Shown here piece by piece: positions 8,076 through 17,375 of a stretch of 60,068 bases of DNA (the first letter of the stretch is position 1; each line of letters opens with the position of its first letter). The stretch is from Roseburia porci (lineage in GTDB: Bacteria > Bacillota > Clostridia > Lachnospirales > Lachnospiraceae). The notes under the pieces are model-generated. The model was not told the DNA's origin, made no database searches, and saw nothing but the letters and a program-made list of their open reading frames with translations. The DNA lies in contig NZ_VUNI01000020.1 of assembly GCF_009695765.1 (NCBI RefSeq), forward strand, positions 1-60,068, in the 5' to 3' direction. Both the position numbers and the translations under genes were made by a program.

Positions 8076-9077
8076 ATGAAAGCAGGTAAAATTGCAGAAT
8101 CGGTACTGAAACGTTCCGTACTCAGACAATTGCATACAGAATCTGAAGAGGTACTGCTGGGTGCTGCAGTAGGGGAAGACTGTGCTGCAATCGACCTGAG
8201 AGATCAGAATACCGTTGTGTTGTCTTCTGATCCTGTTTTTGGATCATTGGAACAGCCGGAAGAACTGGCGAAACGTGTCGTCTGGAGAGCGGTAAATAAC
8301 CTTGCATCCGCAGGTGCAGCTCCGGTTGGAATCATGGTCACTGTACTTTTTCCGACCAGCGCCAATGAACCACAGCTTCGGACTCTGATACAGAAGCTTT
8401 CCGAAGCATGTCAGGCACAGAAGCTTGCTATCCTTGGGGGACATACTGAGGTTACAAGGGCGGTAAATCAACCGGTGATTACAGTAACCGGTGTCGGCCG
8501 CACACAGAAAGACAAACTTGTCCGGACATCAGGGGTAAAGCCGGGAATGGACATCATTGCGACAAACTGGATCGCATTAGAAGGAACTGTACGGATCGCA
8601 AACGCGAAGGAAGAGGAGCTTCGGACGCGTTATGCACAGCCGTTCATAGATAAAGCAAAGAAACTCGAAGTATACATTCCGATTCTTTCGGAGGCCGCAG
8701 TCGCCTGTATGTCTGGCGTGAGTGCAATGCACGATGTCTCGGAAGGCGGAATTTTTGCCGCACTCTGGGAAATGGCAGAAGCATCTGGCGTCGGACTTGA
8801 AATCGACTTAAAGAAGATACCGCTTCGTCAGGAAACCGTGGAGATCTGTGAGTTTTTCGGAATCAATCCATATAAACTGGTTTCCGGAGGCTGTATGCTG
8901 ATGGCAGCCGCGGATGGCAATGCTATCGTAAGAGAAATTGAAAAAGCCGGCGGTACAGCTTCCATCATCGGAAAAGCCACGGACAGCAATGACCGTGTGT
9001 TATTGAATGAGGATGAGCGGAGATTTTTAGAGACACCGCAGACGGATGAAATCAATAAAATAGGAGATTTGTCATGA
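8076..9077 (+). CDS. AIR synthase/HypE-like protein
   Basis: 333 residues of the PurM/HypE/ThiL/SelD ATP-binding superfamily: an N-terminal motif GEDCAAIDL with acidic metal ligands, VWRAVNNLASAGAAPVGIMV (family NDL/A-like helix), GGHTEVTRAV, and the glycine-rich C-terminal loop VSGGCMLMAA. It is a stand-alone member outside purine or hydrogenase operons, so the substrate is unknown. The ATG at 8076 was preferred over 8064 because GGAGG at 8066-8070 lies just before it. Its stop overlaps the Lrp gene by 4 bases, so the three genes from here are an operon. A GGCTG/CAGCC hairpin at about 8010-8035 precedes it without a T-run. Confidence 0.75.
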   Translation: MKAGKIAESVLKRSVLRQLHTESEEVLLGAAVGEDCAAIDLRDQNTVVLSSDPVFGSLEQPEELAKRVVWRAVNNLASAGAAPVGIMVTVLFPTSANEPQLRTLIQKLSEACQAQKLAILGGHTEVTRAVNQPVITVTGVGRTQKDKLVRTSGVKPGMDIIATNWIALEGTVRIANAKEEELRTRYAQPFIDKAKKLEVYIPILSEAAVACMSGVSAMHDVSEGGIFAALWEMAEASGVGLEIDLKKIPLRQETVEICEFFGINPYKLVSGGCMLMAAADGNAIVREIEKAGGTASIIGKATDSNDRVLLNEDERRFLETPQTDEINKIGDLS

Positions 9078-9553
9078 GAGAGAAGATTTTAACATTTATA
9101 GAGAAAAACAGCAGAATCGATTTAGAGGAGCTTGCAATTATACTTGGTGTGGATAAGGCATCGGTTATGAACGAGCTTGAAGCAATGGAAAAGGAACGTA
9201 TCATTTGTGGATATCATACCCTGATCGACTGGGATAAGGCAGGAATCGAGAAAGTGACCGCTCTGATCGAAGTACGTGTTACACCACAGAGAGGCATGGG
9301 ATTTGATAAGGTTGCAGAGCGTATTTACAATTATCCGGAAGTCAATTCCGTATATCTGATTTCCGGCGGATTTGATTTTATGGTTACGATCGAGGGAAAA
9401 ACATTAAGAGAGGTTTCCCAGTTTGTATCTGATAAACTGTCTCCGCTTGATGCAGTGCTCAGCACAAAGACCAACTTTATTCTGAAAAAATACAAAGACC
9501 ACGGAACTGTTATGGCAGAACCAGCAAAAGATGAAAGGATTATGATGTTCTAA
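9074..9553 (+). CDS. Lrp/AsnC-family transcriptional regulator
   Basis: 159 residues: an N-terminal winged helix (residues 1-55, IDLEELAIILGVDKASVMNE) and a C-terminal RAM/AsnC effector domain (~65-145, with VNSVYLISGGFDFMVTIEG). Such proteins form octamers that sense amino acids. Coupled by 4-base and 1-base overlaps between the AIR-synthase-like gene and the aminotransferase, so it probably tunes this amino-acid operon. No unusual features. Confidence 0.9.
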   Translation: MREKILTFIEKNSRIDLEELAIILGVDKASVMNELEAMEKERIICGYHTLIDWDKAGIEKVTALIEVRVTPQRGMGFDKVAERIYNYPEVNSVYLISGGFDFMVTIEGKTLREVSQFVSDKLSPLDAVLSTKTNFILKKYKDHGTVMAEPAKDERIMMF

Positions 9554-10740
9554 TGAGAGACCCATTATCAAAAACAATCGTTACCATCCAGCCATCAGGA
9601 ATCCGTAAGTTTTTTGATATCGTAAGTGAGATGAAGGATGCAATCTCACTTGGAGTTGGTGAGCCGGATTTTGATACCCCATGGCATATCCGCGATGAGG
9701 GGATTTATTCCCTGGAAAAGGGAAGAACTTTTTATACATCCAATTCAGGTTTAAAAGAGCTGAGAATGGAGATCGCGAAATTCTTACACCGCCGTTATGG
9801 TCTGGAATATGATTTTAACAAAGAAATGATGATTACAGTCGGAGGCAGTGAGGCAATTGATATTGCAATGCGTGCAATGCTTGATCCGGGTGATGAAGTG
9901 TTGATTCCGCAGCCGAGTTATGTGTCGTATTATCCGTGTTGTATACTTGCAAACGGAACACCGGTCATTATCGAACTGAAGGCAGAGAATGAATTCCGTC
10001 TGAAACCGGAAGAATTAGAGGCTGCGATCACACCGAAAACAAAGCTTCTGGTACTTCCATATCCGAACAATCCAACCGGAGCAGTTATGGAAAAATCAGA
10101 TCTTGAGGCGATTGCCGAGATCATCAAAAAACATGATCTGTATGTTCTGAGCGATGAAATCTATTCGGAACTGACTTATACGGATAACCACGTATCCATA
10201 GCTTCGCTTCCGGAAATGAAAGAGCGTACGATCGTAATCAACGGGTTTTCCAAATCCCATGCAATGACAGGCTGGAGACTTGGATATGCATGCGGACCGG
10301 AGATTATCATCAAACAGATGTTAAAGATCCATCAGTATGTAATCATGTGTGCACCGACGACCAGCCAGTATGCGGCAATCGATGCGATGAAAAACGGAGA
10401 CGAAGACGTACAGAAAATGCGTGAAGAATATAACGGACGAAGACGTTATCTGCTGCATCGTTTTAAAGAAATGGGACTCGAATGTTTTGAGCCGTTTGGT
10501 GCTTTTTACATGTTCCCATGTATCAAAGAATTTGGTATGACATCGGAAGAATTTGCGACAGCACTGTTAAATGCAAAGAAAGTCGCAGTTGTACCGGGAA
10601 CCGCATTCGGTGACTGTGGAGAGGGATTTTTACGTGTTTCCTACGCATATTCACTGGAAGACTTAAAAGTTGCACTCGGAAGAATTGAAGAATTTATTAC
10701 AGAGCTTCGGGAAAAGAAAGATTCCACGAAAACAAAGTAA
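9553..10740 (+). CDS. PLP-dependent class I/II aminotransferase
   Basis: 395 residues, fold-type I aminotransferase. Visible motifs: ISLGVGEPDFDTP near the N-terminus, the PYPNNPTGAV loop (substrate/PLP contact), LSDEIYSEL (Asp that binds the pyridine nitrogen), and the Schiff-base lysine in NGFSKSHAMTGWRLGY. Closest in layout to the Firmicute PatA/aspartate-type enzymes; donor and acceptor cannot be told from sequence. Starts on the stop codon of the Lrp gene (TAATG). Confidence 0.92.
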   Translation: MRDPLSKTIVTIQPSGIRKFFDIVSEMKDAISLGVGEPDFDTPWHIRDEGIYSLEKGRTFYTSNSGLKELRMEIAKFLHRRYGLEYDFNKEMMITVGGSEAIDIAMRAMLDPGDEVLIPQPSYVSYYPCCILANGTPVIIELKAENEFRLKPEELEAAITPKTKLLVLPYPNNPTGAVMEKSDLEAIAEIIKKHDLYVLSDEIYSELTYTDNHVSIASLPEMKERTIVINGFSKSHAMTGWRLGYACGPEIIIKQMLKIHQYVIMCAPTTSQYAAIDAMKNGDEDVQKMREEYNGRRRYLLHRFKEMGLECFEPFGAFYMFPCIKEFGMTSEEFATALLNAKKVAVVPGTAFGDCGEGFLRVSYAYSLEDLKVALGRIEEFITELREKKDSTKTK

Positions 10741-10751
10741 AGGAAGATAAA

Positions 10752-11255
10752 ATGGCTAAGTTAAACATTGTACTTCATGAGCCGGAGATCCCGGCTAATA
10801 CAGGAAATATCGGAAGGACCTGTGTCGCAACAGGAACAAGACTTCATCTGATCGAGCCGCTTGGATTTTCTCTGGATGAGAAACATTTAAAAAGAGCGGG
10901 AATGGATTACTGGAAGGATCTTGATGTTACGACTTATGTAAACTGGGAGGACTTCTGTGACCGTAATCCGGGAGCGAAAATCTATTATGCAACGACAAAG
11001 GGAAGACATGTATACTCGGATGTGCATTATGAATCAGACTGTTATATTATGTTTGGCAAAGAAAGTGCAGGAATTCCGGAGGAGATCTTAAAAGAGAATC
11101 CGAATACCTGTGTGCGCATTCCGATGATCGGAGAGACAAGGTCTTTAAATCTCTCCAATTCGGTTGCAATTGTACTTTATGAGGCTTTACGCCAGAATAA
11201 TTTTGACCATATGAAACTGGAAGGCCAGCTGCATCGTCTGAAATGGGAGGATTAG
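10752..11255 (+). CDS. trmL: tRNA (cytidine/uridine-34-2'-O)-methyltransferase
   Basis: 167 residues of the SPOUT superfamily, the usual length for TrmL. N-terminal NIVLHEPEIPANTGNIGRTC and the C-terminal knot loop MIGETRSLNLSNSVAIVLYE are diagnostic. It methylates the ribose at the wobble position of tRNA-Leu isoacceptors, using SAM as a dimer in the cytosol. Eleven bases after the aminotransferase and one base before ecfA1, so co-transcribed with both. Confidence 0.93.
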   Translation: MAKLNIVLHEPEIPANTGNIGRTCVATGTRLHLIEPLGFSLDEKHLKRAGMDYWKDLDVTTYVNWEDFCDRNPGAKIYYATTKGRHVYSDVHYESDCYIMFGKESAGIPEEILKENPNTCVRIPMIGETRSLNLSNSVAIVLYEALRQNNFDHMKLEGQLHRLKWED

Positions 11256-11256
11256 T

Positions 11257-12117
11257 ATGGGAATTATCAAGGCAAGCAAATTAGTACATGAATATATCCG
11301 CAGAGATGAAGAAGGCAATGTAGCCGCAATTACAACGGCGCTTGACCATGTAGATCTGGATGTCAAAGAAGGACAGTTTATTGCGATTCTTGGACATAAT
11401 GGCTCTGGAAAATCCACACTTGCAAAGCATATCAATGCGCTTTTATCACCGAGTGAGGGATCACTCTGGGTAGACGGCATGGACGTGACAAAGGAAGAGA
11501 ATGTTCTTCCGGTCCGCCAGACTGCAGGAATGGTTTTCCAGAACCCAGATAACCAGATCATCGCCAGTGTTGTAGAGGAAGATGTTGGATTCGGACCGGA
11601 GAATATCGGAGTTCCAACCGATGAGATCTGGGAAAGGGTCAATTACAGCTTAAATGCAGTCGGAATGACCAAATACCGCAAGCATTCGCCGAACAAACTT
11701 TCCGGAGGACAGAAGCAGCGTGTGGCAATCGCCGGAGTGGTTGCGATGGAACCAAAATGCATCGTATTTGATGAGCCGACAGCCATGTTAGATCCAAACG
11801 GACGGAAAGAAGTGCTGGAGACAGCACATGCTCTGAATAAGAAAAAGGGTGTAACGGTCATTCTTATCACACATTATATGGAAGAAGTCGTAGACGCTGA
11901 TTATGTATATGTTATGGAAAAAGGAAACGTGGTTATGCAGGGAACACCACGTGAGATTTTTTCCAGAGTGGATGAGCTTAAGGAGCATCGTCTGGATGTT
12001 CCACAGATCACACTTCTGGCGGATGAACTCCGTAATGCAGGACTCGATATTCCGCTTGGCGTTCTGACAAGGGAAGAACTTGTGGAATGCATTATGAAAT
12101 GCCGGAATCACATGTAA
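11257..12117 (+). CDS. ecfA1: ECF transporter ATPase A1
   Basis: 286-residue ABC ATPase: Walker A GHNGSGKST (46-54), Q-loop FQNPDNQ, signature LSGGQKQR, Walker B CIVFDEPTAMLD, H-loop ITHYMEE. First ATPase of the energy-coupling-factor module; with EcfA2 and EcfT it drives vitamin or metal uptake through interchangeable S-components. No S-component gene adjoins, which fits a shared group II module. Followed 29 bases later by ecfA2. Confidence 0.95.
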   Translation: MGIIKASKLVHEYIRRDEEGNVAAITTALDHVDLDVKEGQFIAILGHNGSGKSTLAKHINALLSPSEGSLWVDGMDVTKEENVLPVRQTAGMVFQNPDNQIIASVVEEDVGFGPENIGVPTDEIWERVNYSLNAVGMTKYRKHSPNKLSGGQKQRVAIAGVVAMEPKCIVFDEPTAMLDPNGRKEVLETAHALNKKKGVTVILITHYMEEVVDADYVYVMEKGNVVMQGTPREIFSRVDELKEHRLDVPQITLLADELRNAGLDIPLGVLTREELVECIMKCRNHM

Positions 12118-12146
12118 TGGATGTGAGATGAGAAAGGGAACGAAAA

Positions 12147-12992
12147 ATGCCAATTATTTTAGATAAAATCAATTATTGCTACAGTCAGGGAACTGCATAT
12201 CAGATTCAGGCATTAAAAGACATCAATCTGAAGATCGATGATGGTCAGTTTATTGGAATCATCGGTCACACCGGATCAGGAAAATCAACACTGATCCAGC
12301 ATCTGAACGGACTGATCCGCGCAACCTCAGGAACCATTTATTTTAATGGGGAAGATATCTATGCGGATGATTACAATATGAAAGATCTGCGCAGCCAGGT
12401 GGGACTGGTATTTCAGTATCCGGAGCATCAGTTGTTTGAGACAACGATTTTTGAGGATGTATGTTTTGGCCCGAAAAATCAGGGCCTGGATAAAAAGACC
12501 GTTGAACTTCGGGCATTTGAGGCACTTCATAACGTCGGTTTCCCGGATGAACTGTATGATCAGTCACCGTTTGATCTGTCCGGCGGTCAGAAGAGAAGAG
12601 TCGCAATCGCAGGTGTGCTTGCGATGAAGCCGCAGGTGCTGATATTAGATGAGCCGACCGCAGGACTTGATCCAGCCGGACGTGATGAGATCTTAAACCT
12701 GATCGCCAAAATGCACAAAGAACTTGGAATTACGGTTATCCTTGTTTCACACAGCATGGAGGATGTGGCAAAATATGTGGAACGCATCATTGTGATGAAC
12801 AGCGGAGAAGTGATGTATGATGGAACTCCCAAAGATGTTTTCCATCATTATAAAGAACTGGAAGCAGTCGGACTTGCTGCACCGCAGGTGACATATCTGA
12901 TGCATGAACTGAAAGAAAAAGGTCTGGATGTTGATCTGGATGCCACAACAGTGGAAGAGGCAAGAAACAGCATTCTTGCAGCACTCAGATAA
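12147..12992 (+). CDS. ecfA2: ECF transporter ATPase A2
   Basis: 281 residues. Walker A GHTGSGKST (40-48), Q-loop FQYPEHQLFE (typical of EcfA2), signature LSGGQKRR, Walker B VLILDEPTAGLD, switch histidine in LVSHSMEDV. Forms the heterodimer with EcfA1 at the membrane and couples ATP hydrolysis to movement of EcfT. Same operon, same strand, standard Firmicute order. Confidence 0.95.
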   Translation: MPIILDKINYCYSQGTAYQIQALKDINLKIDDGQFIGIIGHTGSGKSTLIQHLNGLIRATSGTIYFNGEDIYADDYNMKDLRSQVGLVFQYPEHQLFETTIFEDVCFGPKNQGLDKKTVELRAFEALHNVGFPDELYDQSPFDLSGGQKRRVAIAGVLAMKPQVLILDEPTAGLDPAGRDEILNLIAKMHKELGITVILVSHSMEDVAKYVERIIVMNSGEVMYDGTPKDVFHHYKELEAVGLAAPQVTYLMHELKEKGLDVDLDATTVEEARNSILAALR

Positions 12993-13029
12993 AAACAATC
13001 GAATTTGTACAGGAGAATAAGGATAAGAT

Positions 13030-13845
13030 ATGATTCGAGATATTACGATAGGTCAGTATTATCCGGCAGAATCGCCGATTCATAAGCTGGACCCGCGTGT
13101 GAAATTATTTACCACATTAATTTATATTATTGCATTGTTCTGTTTTAAGGGAGTGCTTGGACTGGTGATCATCACCGCAGCACTTGCGGCAGTAATCAAG
13201 CTGTCAAAAGTTCCATTTTCCTTCATGGTCAAGGGGTTAAAGGCAATCGTTGTACTGCTTTTAATCACAGCGGCATTTAATCTGCTTCTGACACCTGGAG
13301 ATGTGACATTGTGGAAATGGGGCGTTTTCCAGATATCTGATAGCGGTATCAAAAATGCAGTTGTGATGGTGATCCGCCTAATCTATCTGATCGTCGGAAC
13401 ATCCCTGATGACACTGACTACGACACCGAACCAGCTTACAGACGGTCTGGAAAAATCGCTTGCTCCACTTGCAAAGATCAATGTTCCGGTTCATGCGATC
13501 GCAATGATGATGTCAATTGCCCTTCGTTTTATCCCGATCCTTATTGAAGAGACGGATAAGATCATGAAAGCGCAGATGGCGAGAGGCGCTGATTTTGAAA
13601 ACGGCAATCTGATCCAGAAAGCAAAAGCGATGATTCCGCTTCTGGTTCCGTTATTTGTATCCGCATTCCGCAGGGCAGATGACCTTGCGATGGCGATGGA
13701 AGCCCGCTGCTATAATGGCGGAGAGGGAAGAACAAAGATGAAACCGCTGAAATACAATGCACAGGACCGGAAAGCCTATCTGCTTGTTATTGTATTTCTG
13801 ATACTTGTGATCGCGGCAAGAATTGTACTCCCGTTCCCGATGTAA
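13030..13845 (+). CDS. ecfT: ECF transporter transmembrane scaffold EcfT
   Basis: 271 residues with about five to six membrane helices and two cytosolic coupling helices marked by the Ala-Arg-Gly type motifs QMARGADFENG and AMEARCYNGGEGRTK, which dock into the ATPases. It links EcfA1A2 to exchangeable substrate-binding S-components. Third gene of the module, followed by truA after 48 bases. Confidence 0.94.
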   Translation: MIRDITIGQYYPAESPIHKLDPRVKLFTTLIYIIALFCFKGVLGLVIITAALAAVIKLSKVPFSFMVKGLKAIVVLLLITAAFNLLLTPGDVTLWKWGVFQISDSGIKNAVVMVIRLIYLIVGTSLMTLTTTPNQLTDGLEKSLAPLAKINVPVHAIAMMMSIALRFIPILIEETDKIMKAQMARGADFENGNLIQKAKAMIPLLVPLFVSAFRRADDLAMAMEARCYNGGEGRTKMKPLKYNAQDRKAYLLVIVFLILVIAARIVLPFPM

Positions 13846-13893
13846 TCTGGTAAGACGTATCAGAGTGAAATACAAAAAGCAGGAGCACATGAT

Positions 13894-14640
13894 ATGAAAC
13901 GTGTAAAAATGATCGTTGCTTACGATGGAACCAATTACTCTGGATGGCAGATACAGCCAAACGGAGTTACCATCGAGCAGAAATTAAACGAAGCACTCTC
14001 AGCGCTGTTAGGAGAGTCAATTAAAGTAACCGGCGCAAGCCGGACAGATGCAGGGGTTCACTCACTTGGGAATGTCTGCATTTTTGATACGGAGACAAGA
14101 ATGCCGGCGGAGAAGATCTCCTATGCGGTCAACCAGAGACTTCCGGAGGACATTGTTGTACAGGACTCCTGCGAAGTGCCGATGGATTTTCATCCGAGAT
14201 TCAGTAAAAGCCGGAAAACCTATGAATACCGTATCCTGAACCGGAAATTCCGCATGCCGACAAGAAGGCTGGATACGTACTTTTATCATTACGATCTGGA
14301 TGTGGAGAAAATGAAAGCAGCAGCATCCTATCTGGTTGGAGAGCATGATTTTAAGAGCTTTGCCTCTGTGAAAATGCAGTCCGAGACATCTATCCGCACA
14401 ATCTACAGCTGTGATGTGGATAAGTCAGGAGATATTATCACAATTCGTGTAAAAGGCAATGGATTTTTATATAACATGGTGCGCATTATTGCGGGTACGC
14501 TGATTAAGGTCGGCGCCGGAGATCTGGAGCCCGAACAGATGAAAGATATTCTTGCAGCAGAGGATCGGAGTGCAGCGGGACCGACCGCTCCGGCACACGG
14601 TCTTACCATGATCGGACTGGAATATGAAAAGAGCATATAA
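13894..14640 (+). CDS. truA: tRNA pseudouridine(38-40) synthase
   Basis: 248 residues, normal TruA length. The catalytic aspartate is Asp52 in GASRTDAGVHSLGNV; RMPARRL-like and GNGFLYNMVRIIAGT motifs follow. Converts uridines 38-40 in the tRNA anticodon stem to pseudouridine. The position between ecfT and rplM is the conserved Firmicute arrangement. Stops 15 bases before the rplM promoter. Confidence 0.95.
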   Translation: MKRVKMIVAYDGTNYSGWQIQPNGVTIEQKLNEALSALLGESIKVTGASRTDAGVHSLGNVCIFDTETRMPAEKISYAVNQRLPEDIVVQDSCEVPMDFHPRFSKSRKTYEYRILNRKFRMPTRRLDTYFYHYDLDVEKMKAAASYLVGEHDFKSFASVKMQSETSIRTIYSCDVDKSGDIITIRVKGNGFLYNMVRIIAGTLIKVGAGDLEPEQMKDILAAEDRSAAGPTAPAHGLTMIGLEYEKSI

Positions 14641-14654
14641 AGTCGAAATTATGC

Positions 14655-14683
14655 TTGACACACAAGGTGACGTGTACTATAAT
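14655..14683 (+). promoter_or_regulatory. Strong SigA promoter of rplM-rpsI
   Basis: Perfect TTGACA (14655-14660), 17-base spacer, perfect TATAAT (14678-14683). Best housekeeping promoter in the window, as expected for ribosomal protein genes. Confidence 0.9.
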
Positions 14684-14689
14684 ATGTAA

Positions 14690-14834
14690 GTCTGTGAATA
14701 GTATAGAAATGTAAGCCAAAGCCCCGGCGAGCATTTTAACTATAAAGTATAAGAGAGCAGAGATAACGTCCGGACATACGGGATCTCGGAAGCTCAATTG
14801 TAAGTTATTGTGAATGAATCAAGGAGGAAAACCG
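14690..14834 (+). promoter_or_regulatory. L13-type ribosomal leader RNA
   Basis: A ~145-base untranslated leader between the promoter and rplM. Firmicutes carry a conserved L13 leader at exactly this place, by which L13 is thought to repress its own operon; assignment here rests on position and leader length, as I did not fold it against the Rfam model. An AAGGAGG site at 14821-14827 serves rplM. Confidence 0.55.
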
Positions 14835-15263
14835 ATGAAAACATTTATGGCTAGTCCTGCTACAATCGACAGAAAATGGTATGTAGTTGACGCTGAAGGA
14901 ATGACATTAGGACGTTTAGCATCAGAAGTTGCTAAAGTATTAAGAGGAAAGAATAAACCAATTTTTACACCACACATTGACACAGGTGATTACGTAATCG
15001 TAGTTAACGCTGAGAAAGTCAAAGTTACTGGTAAGAAATTAGATCAGAAAGTTTACTATCATCATTCAGGATACGTAGGTGGACTGAAAGAGACTACTTT
15101 AAGAGAAATGTTAAACAAACATCCAGAGAGAGTTATTGAGTTCGCTGTAAAAGGCATGCTTCCAAAGGGACCTTTAGGACGCGAGATGTATACAAAATTA
15201 TTTGTATATGCTGGACCAGATCACAAACATGCAGCTCAGAAACCTGAAGCTTTAACATTTTAA
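14835..15263 (+). CDS. rplM: 50S ribosomal protein L13
   Basis: 142 residues, exactly the usual L13 length when started at 14835 behind AAGGAGG; an upstream in-frame ATG at 14814 lies before the ribosome-binding site and is rejected. Motifs [20 protein letters not shown] and [19 protein letters not shown] are diagnostic. Early-assembly protein of the large subunit, translated with rpsI. Confidence 0.97.
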   Translation: MKTFMASPATIDRKWYVVDAEGMTLGRLASEVAKVLRGKNKPIFTPHIDTGDYVIVVNAEKVKVTGKKLDQKVYYHHSGYVGGLKETTLREMLNKHPERVIEFAVKGMLPKGPLGREMYTKLFVYAGPDHKHAAQKPEALTF

Positions 15264-15284
15264 TTGGTAAGGAGGTAAATTACA

Positions 15285-15677
15285 TTGGCTAATACAAAGT
15301 ATTACGGAACCGGAAGAAGAAAATCATCTGTTGCCAGAGTATATTTAGTACCAGGAACAGGTAAGATCACAATCAATAAAAGAGACATTGATGAATATTT
15401 AGGATTAGAGACATTAAAGGTTGTTGTTCGTCAGCCATTAGTTGCTACAGAGACATCTGATAAATTCGACGTTATCGTTAACGTTAGAGGTGGCGGATAC
15501 ACAGGACAGGCTGGAGCTATCAGACATGGTATCGCTCGTGCATTATTAACAGTTGACGCTGATTACAGACCAGTATTAAAATCTGCTGGATTCTTAACAC
15601 GTGATCCACGTATGAAAGAGCGTAAGAAATACGGTCTCAAAGCAGCTCGTCGTGCTCCACAGTTCTCAAAACGTTAG
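15285..15677 (+). CDS. rpsI: 30S ribosomal protein S9
   Basis: 130 residues, full-length S9, using a TTG start behind AAGGAGG. Ends with the conserved C-terminal tail QFSKR that reaches the P-site tRNA. The last 14 bases of the gene are the apparent integration site of the island downstream; the coding end is intact, as is usual when elements restore the 3' end of their target gene. Confidence 0.97.
   Translation: MANTKYYGTGRRKSSVARVYLVPGTGKITINKRDIDEYLGLETLKVVVRQPLVATETSDKFDVIVNVRGGGYTGQAGAIRHGIARALLTVDADYRPVLKSAGFLTRDPRMKERKKYGLKAARRAPQFSKR
15664..15677 (+). other. Putative attL core in the rpsI 3' end
   Basis: TCTCAAAACGTTAG, the last 14 bases of rpsI including the stop codon. The same 14 bases recur at 18121-18134 and 10 of them at 27821-27830. 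The 3' end of rpsI is a known target for tyrosine-recombinase integrative elements in Firmicutes. Confidence 0.7.
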
Positions 15678-15702
15678 TCAGAGAATTATATATGTATTTT
15701 AC

Positions 15703-15736
15703 AAACCTCAGAAACTTCGGTTTCTGGGGTTTTTCT
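15703..15736 (+). terminator. rplM-rpsI terminator
   Basis: AACCTCAGAAA and TTTCTGGGGTT pair around CTTCGG, a stable tetraloop-like turn, followed by TTTTT. Confidence 0.9.
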
Positions 15737-15829
15737 CATGATAGAGAATATAATATTAAGTATTTATGCAACATATATGCAGCAGGTATGCAACAATAGT
15801 TTTATCCTCAGTGGTATTATTTTGCTAAA
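15737..15829. other. Element left end with integrase arm-like sites
   Basis: No gene. The motif ATGCAACA appears at 15766-15773 and again, after a degenerate ATGCAGCA, at about 15788-15796. The same motif clusters at 18060-18080 and 27772-27780, next to the other att cores. Short repeats flanking a core are what tyrosine integrases use as arm sites; no integrase remains. Confidence 0.45.
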
Positions 15830-15843
15830 AACTGTGGTAAAAT
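15830..15843 (+). promoter_or_regulatory. Array promoter copy 1 (extended -10)
   Basis: AACTGTGGTAAAAT, an extended -10 (TG-G-TAAAAT) upstream of the 463-residue immunity-like gene. One of four nearly identical copies in this island (15830, 17328, 18243, 19047). Confidence 0.6.
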
Positions 15844-15921
15844 TAATATATGAATATAAAAAATAAAAGATATTATGTAATAAAAAAGAGTAGTTATGTA
15901 TCTTGAAAGGATTAAGGGACT

Positions 15922-17313
15922 ATGAAGCATCTTGATTTTTCAAAATATAAATATGAATTAGAACTGCATGCGATTGTGGATGGGGCTCATGTTGGTCGAA
16001 AAAATTTGGTTGATGATGAAGAGTATGCTTACAATCGAAATTTTATGAGTGAATTAGGTTTTAAATCAGATTCTGTGGGATGGATCAAAGAAGATACTAT
16101 TACGGAAGATGTATTTGAAAAGATATTAACAAAGGCGCAAGATGAAAATGTAAAAATACGAACAATATGTGATATAAAGATTAAGGATGAGGAATCGATA
16201 GAATGGTATATTTTAAACAATCTTCCTTTTGTTGAACTAGAAGAGAAAAAAGTACCTAGAACAAAGAAGTATATCGATGCTGTAAAAGGGTATAAGTTAA
16301 GAGAACATATATATAATACGTTCGGTCCGTGTTTAATCAGTCAAAAAGTAAATGCTATTTTAGAGGAACTCGAAGTAAAGGGCTGTCATACCAAATGGAT
16401 TGTTGACAGTGGACGGTATGCATCAAAGCCTTTCTATGGACTATATTTGGATGAAGCTATAGATGGGTATTTTGGTGGCTTCGTAGACGAAAGAATTATC
16501 AAAAAATCTAAAAAAGAGCTAATAACATTTTTAGAACCATTTTCAAAAGTGGTAAGTAACATTATAGAAAATTATCCGAAAAGAACTGATATGACTATGC
16601 TATCTGTACCAATGATAGTGAATCGTTCGTTGTTGGAAGGCAAGGATATCATAATGGTTGATAATCATTATCTTGTGAGTCGTAGGGTAAAAGAAGAATT
16701 AGTAAAACAAAAGGTGATTTCTGTGCGAGCCTTTGAACCGGTGCTTTTGTGCAATGATGAGGAAACATTTGTAGTATTTAATGACAATAGTGAATTATCA
16801 AAGCTACATAAAGCAGTTCGAAAGAAAAATGAATTGTTAGAAGACGCAGATGTTGAGAAGTATCGAGAAAAGCAATATGATTTATATATAAATAGTAGTC
16901 GTCTACCATATGAGATTTCAGAAAAAATGGCTTTACATTTGCTTCGCGAAGAAAAACGTGCATGCCCTCGATTTTTCTCAAAAGGTGTCAGAAAAGAAGA
17001 TGTGCTGGAAACTGCAATTGAATCGTTACAATCCGTTTATAAAATTAGTAATGGATTCTACATAGGAGAGGAATGTCAGATTTTTTCAATAGAGGAACAA
17101 ATAAATGCACAAGTAGAATTTGACAGTGATTACGCTAAAGAACAATTGACAGAGGTAGCAGATGATGTAAAGGTCATCGGTAAAACAGTGGATGGCGACT
17201 GGTTGATTCTTTTAAAAGACGGTAAGGTAGCTCGATATCTTATGGGAGAAATCACGTATGAAGAGATTTGGGATTCTTTTTGGATGTTTTTGGATGATAT
17301 GATAAAGAGATAA
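15922..17313 (+). CDS. Immunity-like hypothetical protein (Imm11/SUKH-like segments)
   Basis: 463 residues, no signal peptide or membrane helix. I do not recognise a named family for the whole protein. Around residues 245-275 the segment HYLVSRRVKEELVKQ followed by an FEPVLL strand resembles Imm11/DUF1629 immunity proteins, and the C-terminal ~60 residues (GKTVDGDWLILLKDGKVAR, then IWDSFWMFLDDMI) resemble the closing part of SUKH/SMI1-KNR4 immunity folds. A tandem immunity protein against polymorphic toxins is a reasonable guess. The gene is AT-rich relative to the core genome, starts at ATG 15922 behind AAAGGATTAAGG, and is the first gene after the rpsI integration point. Confidence 0.45.
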   Translation: MKHLDFSKYKYELELHAIVDGAHVGRKNLVDDEEYAYNRNFMSELGFKSDSVGWIKEDTITEDVFEKILTKAQDENVKIRTICDIKIKDEESIEWYILNNLPFVELEEKKVPRTKKYIDAVKGYKLREHIYNTFGPCLISQKVNAILEELEVKGCHTKWIVDSGRYASKPFYGLYLDEAIDGYFGGFVDERIIKKSKKELITFLEPFSKVVSNIIENYPKRTDMTMLSVPMIVNRSLLEGKDIIMVDNHYLVSRRVKEELVKQKVISVRAFEPVLLCNDEETFVVFNDNSELSKLHKAVRKKNELLEDADVEKYREKQYDLYINSSRLPYEISEKMALHLLREEKRACPRFFSKGVRKEDVLETAIESLQSVYKISNGFYIGEECQIFSIEEQINAQVEFDSDYAKEQLTEVADDVKVIGKTVDGDWLILLKDGKVARYLMGEITYEEIWDSFWMFLDDMIKR

Positions 17314-17327
17314 TGTTATTTTTTAAT

Positions 17328-17341
17328 AACTGTGGTAGAAT
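17328..17341 (+). promoter_or_regulatory. Array promoter copy 2 (extended -10)
   Basis: AACTGTGGTAGAAT, one base different from the other three copies, 35 bases before the mntA start. T-rich sequence (TTATTTTTTAA) lies upstream, where the end of the previous unit would be. Confidence 0.55.
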
Positions 17342-17375
17342 ATGAGTATAATAGTTGAGAATGGAGGTTGGTAAT

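Noticed and set aside
7524-8135. Long antisense and alternative-frame ORFs over the VanW tail
   Set aside because: They arise from the repetitive Asp-Pro-Asn-Ala-Gln coding sequence and give low-complexity Ile/Cys/Arg protein.
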